Assembly: GCF_900112025.1 (NCBI RefSeq)
Contig: NZ_FOKL01000004.1
Span: 197,344-261,343 of the forward strand
Source: Janthinobacterium sp. 344
Lineage (GTDB): Bacteria; Pseudomonadota; Gammaproteobacteria; Burkholderiales; Burkholderiaceae_D
DNA length: 64,000 bases
Direction of reading: 5' to 3'
The notes beneath the pieces are model-generated. The model had not been told where the DNA came from and made no database searches. It saw nothing but the letters and a program-made list of their open reading frames with translations. Positions 1 to 8,353 of the stretch are shown piece after piece (position 1 is the stretch's first letter; each line of letters opens with the position of its first letter). A program made the position numbers and the translations under genes.

Positions 1-1
1 G

Positions 2-469
2 AAGGATTTTTACTGGGATATCCGGCCCAAGCCGGAATTCGGCACCATCGAGCTGCGCGTGTGCGACACGCCGCTGACGGTGGAGCGGGCCGCCGCGCTG
101 GCCGCCTACCTGCAGGCCCTGTGCCGCTATCTGCTGGAACAGAAGGAAGCGCCGCCCGTGGAAGACGATTACCTCGTGTACAACTACAACCGCTTCCAGG
201 CCTGCCGCTTCGGCCTCGATGGCGCCATCACGCATCCGAAAACCTACGAGACGATGTCGCTGCGCGAAGACATCATGACCACCTTGCGCAAGATGGAGCC
301 GCACGCCGAGGCGCTGGGCAGCACGCAGGCGCTGAAGCACCTGTCGGACGTGGCCAAGCAATGGAGCGACGCGCAATACCTGCGCAAGCAGCACAGCTTG
401 CAGGGCAGCGCCGAAGGCATGGTCGATGCGGCGATCCGCTGCTTCCGAGGCGAACCCATGAATTACTGA
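2..469 (+). CDS. YbdK-type carboxylate-amine ligase (3' part)
   Basis: This is the C-terminal part of a glutamate-cysteine-ligase-like carboxylate-amine ligase of the YbdK (GCS2) family; its 5' end lies outside the window. The reading frame is open from base 2. It begins with the family segment FYWDIRPKPEFGTIELRVCD, followed by the helical C-terminal region containing YNYNRFQACRFGLDG. YbdK proteins show weak ATP-dependent gamma-glutamylcysteine ligase activity in vitro, but their physiological substrate is generally unknown. A GTG at 59 is only an internal codon and not a start. Family assignment is firm; exact substrate is not. Confidence 0.85.
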   Translation, partial: KDFYWDIRPKPEFGTIELRVCDTPLTVERAAALAAYLQALCRYLLEQKEAPPVEDDYLVYNYNRFQACRFGLDGAITHPKTYETMSLREDIMTTLRKMEPHAEALGSTQALKHLSDVAKQWSDAQYLRKQHSLQGSAEGMVDAAIRCFRGEPMNY

Positions 470-754
470 AGATGCCTGGCCAAACCTGCTGCGCGTCGGC
501 ATAGGCGGCCTGCGATGCTCACCGTACCTGCGTACGGTTGCGCTTCTCAGCCACCTCTCCCTTCCGCTCGCGACGGTTTTGCCAGTCATCGTGACCTTTA
601 CCCCAGCAACGTGGCCCGTTCACTCCCGCCCCTCAGGGTCCGACCCCAGATCTTGCTTTTGGGGTGCAATCAGGCGCAACCACGCCAACCACGTCAACCC
701 AAAAAACCACACCGCGTCTTCCCGTCATTTACAGCGCCCACCCCCGCTTGTTAC
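470..754. other. Intergenic stretch with inverted repeats
   Basis: No convincing gene is seen between the ligase stop and the Fur box. The stretch holds a perfect inverted repeat at 522-537 (CCGTAC, loop CTGC, GTACGG). At 634-646 it also holds a degenerate copy (AGGGTCCGACCCC) of the GGGGTCAGACCC palindrome found intact at 13337-13367. The short ORFs here have atypical composition and no ribosome binding site. Confidence 0.5.
522..537. repeat. Perfect 6-bp inverted repeat with 4-nt loop
   Basis: CCGTAC at 522-527 and GTACGG at 532-537 are exact reverse complements around CTGC. It lies 53 bases past the ligase stop. No T-run follows, so it is not a typical intrinsic terminator; it may be part of a dispersed intergenic repeat. 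Confidence 0.45.
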
Positions 755-780
755 AATAAGTGAGAATGATTCTTATTATT
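755..780 (+). promoter_or_regulatory. Fur box upstream of the fused FecI-FecR gene
   Basis: TGAGAATGATTCTTA at 761-775 is a near-perfect 7-1-7 palindrome matching the Fur consensus TGATAATNATTATCA, within an AT-rich flank (755-780). It sits 52 bases before the sigma/anti-sigma start at 832. Fur-iron would be expected to repress the signalling gene and, through it, the receptor at 2243. Confidence 0.78.
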
Positions 781-831
781 GTTTAAACCAACGATCCAGC
801 CCAGCCGGGCCGGCCATGCAAGGGGAACGCG

Positions 832-2148
832 ATGCCGCTGGCAGAGCCGCTACACCGCCAGGAAATCGCGACACTGTACGCCGACCACCACGGCTGGCTG
901 CAAGGCTGGCTGCGCAAGAAGCTGGGCAGCACGGCGTGCGCGGCCGACGTGGCGCAGGACACCTTCGTGCGCCTGCTCGACCGCGAAGACGCCGTCGCCG
1001 CGCGCGAGCCGCGCGCCTTTCTCGCCACCGTCGCGCAGCGCGTGCTGTTCAACCACTACCGGCGGCAGAAACTCGAGGAAGCCTACCTGGAGGTGCTGGC
1101 CCAGTTGCCGCCCCTGCACGCCCCGTCGCCCGAGGACCGCGCGCTGCTGCTGGCGACCGTGTTTGAGCTCGACCGCATGCTCGATGGCTTGCCGCCGCCC
1201 GTCAAGCGGGCCTTTTTATTGCGCCAGCTCGACGAACTGCCGCAGGAGGACATCGCGCGCCAGCTCGGCATCTCGCTGGCGACCGTCAAACGCCACCTGC
1301 AGCGGGCCGGCAGCGCCACGCAGGCGTGGCAGCAGCTGCAACTGCAGCACGAACACCTGCCGCCCGCCCTGCACGCGACTTTGCTGCGCGCCTGCGTGCA
1401 GGCGAATGCGCCGCGCCGCCATGCCGTCAAGACCCTGGCACTGCTGCTGGCCTGCGGCGCCTCGCTGTACGCGTTCGAACGCCGCAGCCCGTGGCGCAGC
1501 TGGACGGCCGACTACCGCACCGGCATCAACCAGCGCCGCGTGGTAGCCCTGGCCGACGGCACGCAGCTCACGCTCAACACGGATAGCGCCGTGAATGTCG
1601 ATTACAGCGGCGACCGGCGCCAGATTCAACTGCTGGCCGGCGAAATCTTCATCGCCACCGGCAAGGATGCGGCGCAGCGGCCGTTCTTCGTCGGCACGCC
1701 GCATGGCGGCCTGCAGGCGCTGGGCACGCGCTTCACGGTGCGCCTGCACGAACAATACGCCAGCACCGGCGTGCTCGAAGGCGCCGTCGCCGTGCTGGCC
1801 GGCGACGGCAGCGCGCGCCTGGTGCTGCGTCCCGGCGAAGGCGCGCATTTCGACAGTGACGGCTATCACCGCCAGGCCCTGGCGCCATACGGCGGCGCGT
1901 GGCTCAATGGCATGCTGGTGGCGCGCGACATGCGCCTGGCCGATTTCCTCGCCGAGCTGTCGCGCTACAGCGCTCATCCGCTGGGCTGCGCGCCGGCCAG
2001 CGCCGGCTTGCGCGTCTCCGGTTCCTACCCGCTGGCCGACGTCGATGCCGTCCTCGACGCCGTCAGCGCCAGCCTGCAGCTGCGGCGCCATACCGTCACG
2101 CGCTTCTGGGGCCGGCAAGTCGTCCGGATCGAACTGGCGCAGCGCTAG
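832..2148 (+). CDS. Fused ECF sigma factor / FecR-type anti-sigma protein
   Basis: One 438-aa reading frame joins two proteins that are normally separate. Residues 1-160 form an iron-type ECF sigma factor: region 2 contains DVAQDTFVRLLDR and region 4 contains the helix-turn-helix ELPQEDIARQLGISLATVKR. Residues 198-214 form one membrane segment. Residues 225-330 match the periplasmic FecR domain, including ALGTRF at 296-301, whose Gly-Thr bond is the self-cleavage site of FecR-like proteins such as FoxR. A signalling-type C-terminal tail follows. The cytoplasmic FecR N-domain (DUF4880) is reduced to a short linker. The start follows AGGGG at 821-825. The same architecture is known from IutY of Pseudomonas putida. 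It should transduce siderophore binding by the receptor encoded next. Confidence 0.9.
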   Translation: MPLAEPLHRQEIATLYADHHGWLQGWLRKKLGSTACAADVAQDTFVRLLDREDAVAAREPRAFLATVAQRVLFNHYRRQKLEEAYLEVLAQLPPLHAPSPEDRALLLATVFELDRMLDGLPPPVKRAFLLRQLDELPQEDIARQLGISLATVKRHLQRAGSATQAWQQLQLQHEHLPPALHATLLRACVQANAPRRHAVKTLALLLACGASLYAFERRSPWRSWTADYRTGINQRRVVALADGTQLTLNTDSAVNVDYSGDRRQIQLLAGEIFIATGKDAAQRPFFVGTPHGGLQALGTRFTVRLHEQYASTGVLEGAVAVLAGDGSARLVLRPGEGAHFDSDGYHRQALAPYGGAWLNGMLVARDMRLADFLAELSRYSAHPLGCAPASAGLRVSGSYPLADVDAVLDAVSASLQLRRHTVTRFWGRQVVRIELAQR

Positions 2149-2242
2149 GAATATTTTCCGCAAAGTGAGCTGTTTGAGCGTGCTCGCGTGACCTGGAAGA
2201 TAGGCAGTCTCCATCTTGCGCATCCACGAAAGGTTTTAGTCC

Positions 2243-4714
2243 ATGCATCACGCTTCGCGTTCCCTCCTTACCCGCACCGTCCTCGCCTGCGCCCTGTCGC
2301 AGATCGGCATGGCCCTCACACTGCCGGCGCAGGCCCAGGCACAAAGCCAGCAGGTACGCGCCTACAGCATCCCCGCCGGCGCGCTGGGCGACGTGCTGAC
2401 GCGCTTCGGCAGCGACAGCGCCATTTTATTGTCGTTCTCCAGCGAGGCCACGCAAGGCTTGCGCAGCGCCGGCCTGCAAGGCAGCTATGGCGTGCAAGAC
2501 GGTTTCCGCGTGCTGCTGGCCGGCAGCGGCCTGCAAGCCGTGCCGCAGCCGAATGGCGGCTACCTGCTGCAGAAAATCCCCGCCAGCGCGGGCGCATCCA
2601 CGGCGGACAGCCGCGGCGTGGCCGTCATGAGCGGCGTCACCGTGGTGGCGGCGGCCGAGCGCAGCGCCGCCACCAGCGGCACGGGCAGCTACACGGGCGG
2701 CCCCGCCAGCGGCGCCACGGGCCTGGCCCTGACGCAGCGCGAAACGCCGCAATCGCTGACCATTGTCACGCGCCAGCAGATGGATGACCAGAACAGCAAC
2801 GCCGTGTCCGACGTCATGAAAAACGTCAATGGCGTGAGCGTGCAAAACTATGACAGCGACCGCTGGAGCTTCCAGGCGCGCGGCTTCGCCGTCACCAATT
2901 TCCAGTACGACGGCGTCTCGGCCATCTATGACGGCGTGTACGACTGGGGCACGACCAACAGCGACATGGCCATCTATGACCGCATCGAGGTGCTGAAAGG
3001 CGCCACGGGCCTGATGAGCGGCACGGGCGACCCGTCGGCCACCGTCAACATGGTGCGCAAGCGACCCACCGCCGAATTCGCGGGCGCGGCCACCCTGGGC
3101 GCCGGCTCGTGGGACAACTACCGCGGCGAGGTCGATGTCTCCGGGCCCTTGAACGCCAGCCGCACGGTGCGCGGCCGCCTGGTGGGCGCCTACCAGGACA
3201 GGCATTCCTACCTGGACCGCTACAAGCAGCGGAAGGCGGTCGCCTACGGCATCATCGAGGCGGACCTGACGCCCGTGACCCTGCTGACGGCCGGCTTCAC
3301 GCACCAGGACTACAAGCCGCGCGGCTCGACCTGGACGGGCTTCCCCGTGCTGTTTTCCGATGGTTCGCGCACCGATTTCCCCACCTCATGGAACCCGGCC
3401 ACGGACTGGAGCCGGCGCGACATGCAGAACACCACCCTGTTCTCGTCGCTGGAACACAGTTTCGCCAACGACTGGAAAATCAAGCTGAGCGCCAATCAGC
3501 TGCGCAGCAAGCATGACAGCGTGCTCGGTTCGGCCAGCGGCGGCAATCCCGACCCCGTCACGGGCGAAGGCGCGTATTTCTTCATGGGCAAATACAAGGG
3601 CGACCGCCGCCAGACCACCGTCAACGTGGATGCCAGCGGCCCGTTCACCGCCTTTGGCCGCCAGCATGAAGCCATGTTCGGCTACTCCCATTCCAGCGCG
3701 AAGCAGGATGGTCCGGTCTACGAATCGATCTATCCGCCCGTCGAAGGCAGCTATTTCGACTGGCGCGGCCAGTACGCGGAACCGGCCTTCAAGCGCCTGG
3801 GCAATGACAACGACAGCACGCGCCAGAGCGGCCTGTATGGCGCCGTGCGCCTGCATCCCGTCGATGCGCTGTCCGTCATCGTCGGCGCGCGCGTGAGCAG
3901 CTACCAGCAGGACCAGGACCGCAGCTTCTTCGACGGCACGACCAGCGACATCACCTCGCGCATCAAGGAGAGCAACGTCATCACGCCATATGCGGGCGTG
4001 GTCTACGATCTCGACAAGACATACTCGGTCTTTGGCAGCTACACGAGCATCTTCGCGCCGCAGAGCAACCGCGACGTGAACCGGCGGTTCCTCTCGCCCG
4101 TGCGCGGCAAGGGTTTCGAGGCGGGCGTCAAAGCTGAATATTTGGACGGCAAGGTCAATGCCAGCGCGGCCGTCTTCCAGATCCGCCAGAGCAATGTGGC
4201 CAGCTATGTGGGCAGCGTGAATGGCGAGGAAGCCTACGAGGCCATCGACGGCATCACCAGCCGTGGCCTGGAAATGGAAGTGACGGGCGAAGTGGCCAAG
4301 GACGTGAAACTGAGCGCCGGCTACACGTATTCGCACGTGCGCGATGCGGATGGCAAGGACGTGTTTTCCACCATGCTGCAAACCACGCAGCCGGCCCACC
4401 TGGTGCGCGTGCAAGGCAGCTGGCGCCTGCCCGCCAGCCTGGACAAGCTCACCGTGGGCGGCGGCATCAACTGGCAAAGCAGCTATTACGGCAAGCTGTG
4501 GAATCCGGCCGCCGAAGACTACACGCACGTCAAACAGGGCAGCTACGCGCTGGTCAACCTGCTGGCCCGCTACGAGATCAGCAAGAACGTCACGGCCAGC
4601 CTGAACGTGAACAACCTGATGGACAAGAAGTACCTGACGGGCCTGGGCCTGTTCGAAACGGGCTTCTACGGCGAACCGCGCAACGTGATGTTCACCGTGC
4701 GCACGAAGTTTTAA
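2243..4714 (+). CDS. TonB-dependent siderophore receptor with signalling (STN) domain
   Basis: This is an 823-aa outer-membrane ferric-siderophore transducer of the FpvA/FoxA/FecA type. A signal peptide ending near AQAQA is followed by an STN signalling domain (about residues 36-110, starting VRAYSIPAGALGDVL). The plug follows (around RETPQSLTIVTRQQMDD and FQARGF), then a 22-strand-type barrel ending in the aromatic residue typical of porins (VRTKF). The STN domain is the part that contacts a FecR-like anti-sigma factor, which fits the fused protein encoded 94 bases upstream. Iron control through the Fur box at 755-780 is inferred. The siderophore cannot be named from sequence. Start at 2243 has a GAAAGG ribosome binding site. 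Confidence 0.92.
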   Translation: MHHASRSLLTRTVLACALSQIGMALTLPAQAQAQSQQVRAYSIPAGALGDVLTRFGSDSAILLSFSSEATQGLRSAGLQGSYGVQDGFRVLLAGSGLQAVPQPNGGYLLQKIPASAGASTADSRGVAVMSGVTVVAAAERSAATSGTGSYTGGPASGATGLALTQRETPQSLTIVTRQQMDDQNSNAVSDVMKNVNGVSVQNYDSDRWSFQARGFAVTNFQYDGVSAIYDGVYDWGTTNSDMAIYDRIEVLKGATGLMSGTGDPSATVNMVRKRPTAEFAGAATLGAGSWDNYRGEVDVSGPLNASRTVRGRLVGAYQDRHSYLDRYKQRKAVAYGIIEADLTPVTLLTAGFTHQDYKPRGSTWTGFPVLFSDGSRTDFPTSWNPATDWSRRDMQNTTLFSSLEHSFANDWKIKLSANQLRSKHDSVLGSASGGNPDPVTGEGAYFFMGKYKGDRRQTTVNVDASGPFTAFGRQHEAMFGYSHSSAKQDGPVYESIYPPVEGSYFDWRGQYAEPAFKRLGNDNDSTRQSGLYGAVRLHPVDALSVIVGARVSSYQQDQDRSFFDGTTSDITSRIKESNVITPYAGVVYDLDKTYSVFGSYTSIFAPQSNRDVNRRFLSPVRGKGFEAGVKAEYLDGKVNASAAVFQIRQSNVASYVGSVNGEEAYEAIDGITSRGLEMEVTGEVAKDVKLSAGYTYSHVRDADGKDVFSTMLQTTQPAHLVRVQGSWRLPASLDKLTVGGGINWQSSYYGKLWNPAAEDYTHVKQGSYALVNLLARYEISKNVTASLNVNNLMDKKYLTGLGLFETGFYGEPRNVMFTVRTKF

Positions 4715-5794
4715 TCAACTTGCATACAGCGCCAGCGCCCAGGCTGGCGGGCGCAGTTCCAGCGCCAGGGACAGGTAAGCGGGGTCGAAGCGCGCCGCCA
4801 GCAGGTAGACGTTGGCGGCGCCCTTCGGCTCCCAGTTCCCCGTAAAACCCTTTTCGCCGGCCGCCGCCCGCTTGCGGTCGAACGGCACGACGCTTTTCGC
4901 AAATTCCTCGTGCGTCTTTTTGCCCTGCGCATACGGCGACAGCCAGGCCAGCGCCTCGGCCAGGCGCTTCGCTTCCGGCGCGCCATACCAGTCATCGCCG
5001 TGCGCCTGCGCCATCAGCGCCGTCGTCAGCAGCGGCTCCAGGCTGTAGGTGGTGTAATGCAGGGCGTCGCGCTGCTCGAAGTCGAAGGGCACGCCGCCGG
5101 CGCCGATATTGCGCGGTATGTGCGCCAGGAAGCGCTCCCTGGCGCGCGCGATCAGCAGCGCCTCGCCCGTGGCATAGGCGGCGGCCGTGCCGATCTTGAT
5201 GCGGTGGCTGTGCCAGTTATTGCGCGCTGTCGATGGCCCGCCCACCTTGACGGGATCACTGAGGTAGCCCTGTGCCAGGGTGCGGCAAAAGGCCCTTACC
5301 TGTTCGCGCTCCACGCCGTTCAGGCGTTCCTGTATCAGGTCAAAGCCCATCAGCAGGCTGGCCAGCTCCGTCTCGTCGACGGGACTGAACGAAGGTGCAT
5401 AGCCGCTGCTCCAGGCCAGCACCAGCTGGCGCGCGCTCTCGAAGTACGTCATGTCGCCCGACAGCCGCCAGGCCAGCGCCTGCAGCCGCGCCTGGCGCCA
5501 GTCTTCCTGCGCCTGCTGGCTGGTCTCGCGCCCGCCCTCGCCCTTCAGCAGGCCGCCCGTGCGCACTTCCGCCATCAGGTGCACGGGCCGCGCCACATCC
5601 TTGCGGGCCGCCTTGAGCACCTGTCCGGCGATGGCCGGTTCCACGCGCGCCTTCAGCGTGCGGGCGCGCGCGGCGGACGTCAGCGCGAACGCCAGCGCTT
5701 CCTCGTGCGGGCGCGGCGCGGCGCGCAGCCCGGCCAGGGGCAGCGCCAGCAGGGCGGCCAGCACGGAGCGCCGGCGGAGCAGGTGCGCGCTCAA
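4715..5794 (-). CDS. Alginate-lyase-family (PL5-like) secreted protein
   Basis: This 359-aa protein resembles the polysaccharide lyase family 5 / Alginate_lyase fold, an alpha/alpha barrel. The N-terminus LLRRRSVLAALLALPLAG is a twin-arginine-like signal peptide. NNWHSHR at 192-198 and ALHYTTYSLEPLL at 244-256 match the family's catalytic Asn-His and Tyr regions. The only start that keeps the signal peptide is TTG at 5794. It overlaps the stop of the upstream amidotransferase gene (TTGA), so translation is probably coupled. Substrate could be alginate or another uronic-acid polymer; I infer lyase activity from the motifs only. The gene converges with the siderophore receptor gene with no spacing. 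Confidence 0.78.
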   Translation of the reverse strand: MSAHLLRRRSVLAALLALPLAGLRAAPRPHEEALAFALTSAARARTLKARVEPAIAGQVLKAARKDVARPVHLMAEVRTGGLLKGEGGRETSQQAQEDWRQARLQALAWRLSGDMTYFESARQLVLAWSSGYAPSFSPVDETELASLLMGFDLIQERLNGVEREQVRAFCRTLAQGYLSDPVKVGGPSTARNNWHSHRIKIGTAAAYATGEALLIARARERFLAHIPRNIGAGGVPFDFEQRDALHYTTYSLEPLLTTALMAQAHGDDWYGAPEAKRLAEALAWLSPYAQGKKTHEEFAKSVVPFDRKRAAAGEKGFTGNWEPKGAANVYLLAARFDPAYLSLALELRPPAWALALYAS

Positions 5795-6795
5795 AACCGC
5801 GTCTCCCGCGCCGCGCGCAGAAAATTATCAAGGATGGGCGTGCAGTCGAGCAGCTCGACGCCGCCCGCCGAATGGAATTCCGGGTGCCACTGCAAGCCCA
5901 TGACGAAGCGCGCCCGCTGGTAGCGGATGGCCTCGACGATATTGTCCCCTTGCGAATACGCTTCCACCGTGATGTCGCGCCCCAGGTCTTTCACAGACTG
6001 GTGGTGGATGGAATTGACCAGCGCCTCGCCCGTCTTCGGGAACAGGCCGGCCAGCGACGAGCCTTTCGGGAAGACGATGCTGTGGCGGTGGCGGGCATAC
6101 AGGGCGTTGACGTGCGAGGTGGCGCCCTCGACGTCCGAGGCGATGTCCTGGTACAGGGTGCCGCCGAAGCCCACGTTGATCAATTGGCAGCCGCGGCAAA
6201 TGCCCAGCACGGGCTTGCCCGCGTCGACGAATTCGTGCAGCAGTTCCAGCTCGTACAGGTCGCGCGCGCGGTCGCCGCTCCATTCGGGCCGCGTGGCCGT
6301 TTCGGAATACGTCTGCGGCGAGACGTCCGCGCCGCCCTGCAGCACCAGGCCATCCAGGTGGCGCGCATAGTGGCGCAGGGTGATGTTACTCGGGTGTAGC
6401 AGGCCGCTGGTATTGACGGTCGGGATCATGAACACCAGCACGTCGCGCGACATGACCCACTGGGCGATCGACTCTTCCAGGTACTGCAGATTCTTGCTGC
6501 GCAGGCCAGTGGCGCCCGGCTCCGGGTGGAAAATGCGCGCCGAGATGCCGATGCGCAGGGTGCGCCGCATGAAGTCGCGGCTGGCCTTGTCGCGCATGGA
6601 GCGGTAGCGCGAGGTGATCACCCGCCAGGCCAGCGCCAGCGGCGTGTCGTTATCCTTCAGGTAGCGCGGCGCCGCGTCGCGCGCGCGGTGCTCGTCATCG
6701 GTGGCGCGGCCGACCCGGTCGGGCCGCGCCGCTGCCGGCTCTGGCGCGGCGGGTTCGGGGGAAGGAGACAGCGGGGGATCTTTTTCGTCTGACAT
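5791..6795 (-). CDS. Class-I glutamine-amidotransferase-like hydrolase (peptidase C26 / PuuD-like)
   Basis: This cytoplasmic protein of about 334 aa belongs to the gamma-glutamyl-GABA hydrolase family (peptidase C26). The nucleophile elbow GICRGCQLINVGFGG carries the catalytic Cys, and the GLQWHPEFHS segment near the C-terminus supplies the His-Glu pair. A long low-complexity N-terminus (Pro/Ala/Asp-rich, about 65 residues) precedes the catalytic domain and is unusual for PuuD. I chose the ATG at 6795 (MSDEKD). A longer frame to 6918 exists, but its extra segment looks untranslated. It is the first gene of a two-gene unit with the alginate-lyase-like protein. No other putrescine-utilisation gene is nearby, so the role in polyamine breakdown is uncertain. 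Confidence 0.82.
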   Translation of the reverse strand: MSDEKDPPLSPSPEPAAPEPAAARPDRVGRATDDEHRARDAAPRYLKDNDTPLALAWRVITSRYRSMRDKASRDFMRRTLRIGISARIFHPEPGATGLRSKNLQYLEESIAQWVMSRDVLVFMIPTVNTSGLLHPSNITLRHYARHLDGLVLQGGADVSPQTYSETATRPEWSGDRARDLYELELLHEFVDAGKPVLGICRGCQLINVGFGGTLYQDIASDVEGATSHVNALYARHRHSIVFPKGSSLAGLFPKTGEALVNSIHHQSVKDLGRDITVEAYSQGDNIVEAIRYQRARFVMGLQWHPEFHSAGGVELLDCTPILDNFLRAARETRF

Positions 6796-7097
6796 GGCGG
6801 GGCTGACTGAAAGCGGAGACGGTTTCAATATAAACCCCCGCCTTCGAAAGCACGATTCAATTTTGTAACAAAAGCGTACCCGCGGGGCATCCGCGCAACA
6901 GGCCAGCGCCCCCTGCATACAGCCCGTTTACGCCGGCGGCCGCGCTTTTTAGAGAATCTTTACGCCCCCGCTGCTAATCTTGAACGTACCTCAACCACCG
7001 CTGCAAAGCCGCCATGGAACCCGATACACGCCAAGCCATACGCCACACCGCCAGCCATCCTTTACCCCACCGCCATCCCCGCCTGCCCGTCTTTCTC

Positions 7098-7325
7098 ATG
7101 CATATCACCGTCGACACGGCTTGCCTGGCCCAGCTGCGCCAGCTCGTCGTGCAGACCTGCGGCAGCATGCTGTCGTTCATGCGCGTCGAGGCGGTCGACC
7201 ATGCCGAACGCATGAAAGTATGGCTGTGCGTGCCGGAACCGGCCCTGCGCCTGACCATGGATGCCGTCATGCGGCTGTTGCCAGCGGCGGAATTTGGCCG
7301 CATCAGCCAGGGGAAATCCGCATGA
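7098..7325 (+). CDS. Small conserved-looking protein, possible ACT-like fold
   Basis: I do not recognise this protein. From the ATG at 7098 it has 75 residues. The predicted order strand (HITVDT), helix (LAQLRQLVVQTCG), strand (LSFMRVEAV), strand (MKVWLCV), helix (ALRLTMDAVMRLLP), strand (AEFGRIS) is the beta-alpha-beta-beta-alpha-beta order of ACT/ferredoxin-like regulatory domains; this is an inference from pattern. An earlier ATG at 7014 would add a His/Pro-rich tail that looks non-coding. Its stop overlaps the start of the DapA-like gene (ATGA), which argues that it is translated and coupled to it. Confidence 0.6.
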   Translation: MHITVDTACLAQLRQLVVQTCGSMLSFMRVEAVDHAERMKVWLCVPEPALRLTMDAVMRLLPAAEFGRISQGKSA

Positions 7326-8353
7326 ACCAGTACGCCAGCGAACATGCCATGTCCTGCTCGCGCATCACCGCGCACTTCCAGGGCATCTGGGTGCCGATGG
7401 TCACGCCATTCCGCTCGGGCGAACTCGATCTCGATGCGGCCCAGCAGCTGGCCAGCGACCTGGCCGCCAGCGGCATCGACGGCCTGGTGGTCTGCGGCAC
7501 CACGGGCGAAGCGGCCATGCTGGACGCGCGCGAACACAGCCTGCTGTTAGACAGCGTGCTCGAAGCCGTCGGCCCCCGCCTCCCCGTCGTCATGGGCGTG
7601 GGCGGCAGCGATACGCGCCAGGTCGTCGCCACGGTGCAGCGCTACAACGACCATCCGCTGGCCGGCCTGCTGATCTCCGCGCCCGCGTATGTGCGCCCGT
7701 CGCAGGACGGCATCGTGCGCCACTTCCAGGCCATCGCCGGCGCCACCGACCAGTCCATCGTGCTGTACAACGTGCCGGCGCGCACGGGCGTGCAGATCAT
7801 GCCGGCCACGGCCGCCCTGCTGGCGCGCGACTCGCACTTCGTCGCCATCAAGGAAGCGGGCGGCTCGCTGCAGCAGTTCGCCGAACTGCTGCTCGAGACG
7901 CGCCTGGACGTGCTGTGCGGCGACGATGCGCTGCTGCTGGCCAGCCTGTCCATGGGCGGCCACGGCGCCATGTCGGCCGCCGCCCAGGTGCGCCCCGACC
8001 TGTATGCGCAGCTGTACCACCTGGTCAGGCACGGCCGCCACGGCGCCGCCGGCGCCCTGTTCAAGGCCATGCTGCCCGTCATCCGCCTGCTGTTTTCCGA
8101 ACCCAATCCCGCTCCCGTGAAGGCGGCGCTGGCCATGCAGGGCAAGGTGCGCGACGAGCTGCGCCTGCCGATGACGCCAATGTCGGCCGCAGGCCAGGCC
8201 GCGCTGGCCGACGCGCTGGAGCCGCTGATGGAGCTGCCCTTCTGGACGGCCAGCGACAAGGAGGAAGCACGCGAAGGCTGCCTGTTGCAGCTGGTTTCCG
8301 CCGCCAATATCATGCCAGCCGTGCGCCAAGATGATCATCGCCATCACGGATGA
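7322..8353 (+). CDS. DapA-family aldolase/lyase (4-hydroxy-tetrahydrodipicolinate synthase-like)
   Basis: This 343-aa TIM-barrel protein belongs to the DapA / N-acetylneuraminate lyase superfamily. It carries the GTTGEA pyruvate-binding motif (59-64), Tyr149 in LYNVPARTG, Arg154 and the Schiff-base Lys177 in FVAIKEAGG. These sit at a constant 16-residue offset from E. coli DapA Tyr133, Arg138 and Lys161, so it is probably an active enzyme. Start at 7322 follows AGGGG at 7309-7313 and overlaps the preceding stop. The C-terminus is extended by about 25 residues and overlaps the next gene by 23 bases. It may be the lysine/peptidoglycan enzyme or a paralogue acting on another keto-acid. Confidence 0.87.
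   Translation: MNQYASEHAMSCSRITAHFQGIWVPMVTPFRSGELDLDAAQQLASDLAASGIDGLVVCGTTGEAAMLDAREHSLLLDSVLEAVGPRLPVVMGVGGSDTRQVVATVQRYNDHPLAGLLISAPAYVRPSQDGIVRHFQAIAGATDQSIVLYNVPARTGVQIMPATAALLARDSHFVAIKEAGGSLQQFAELLLETRLDVLCGDDALLLASLSMGGHGAMSAAAQVRPDLYAQLYHLVRHGRHGAAGALFKAMLPVIRLLFSEPNPAPVKAALAMQGKVRDELRLPMTPMSAAGQAALADALEPLMELPFWTASDKEEAREGCLLQLVSAANIMPAVRQDDHRHHG

Noticed and set aside
6796..6918. N-terminal extension of the C26 amidotransferase
   Set aside because: The extension is Cys/Arg-rich with no family similarity; the Met at 6795 begins the Asp/Pro-rich N-terminus.
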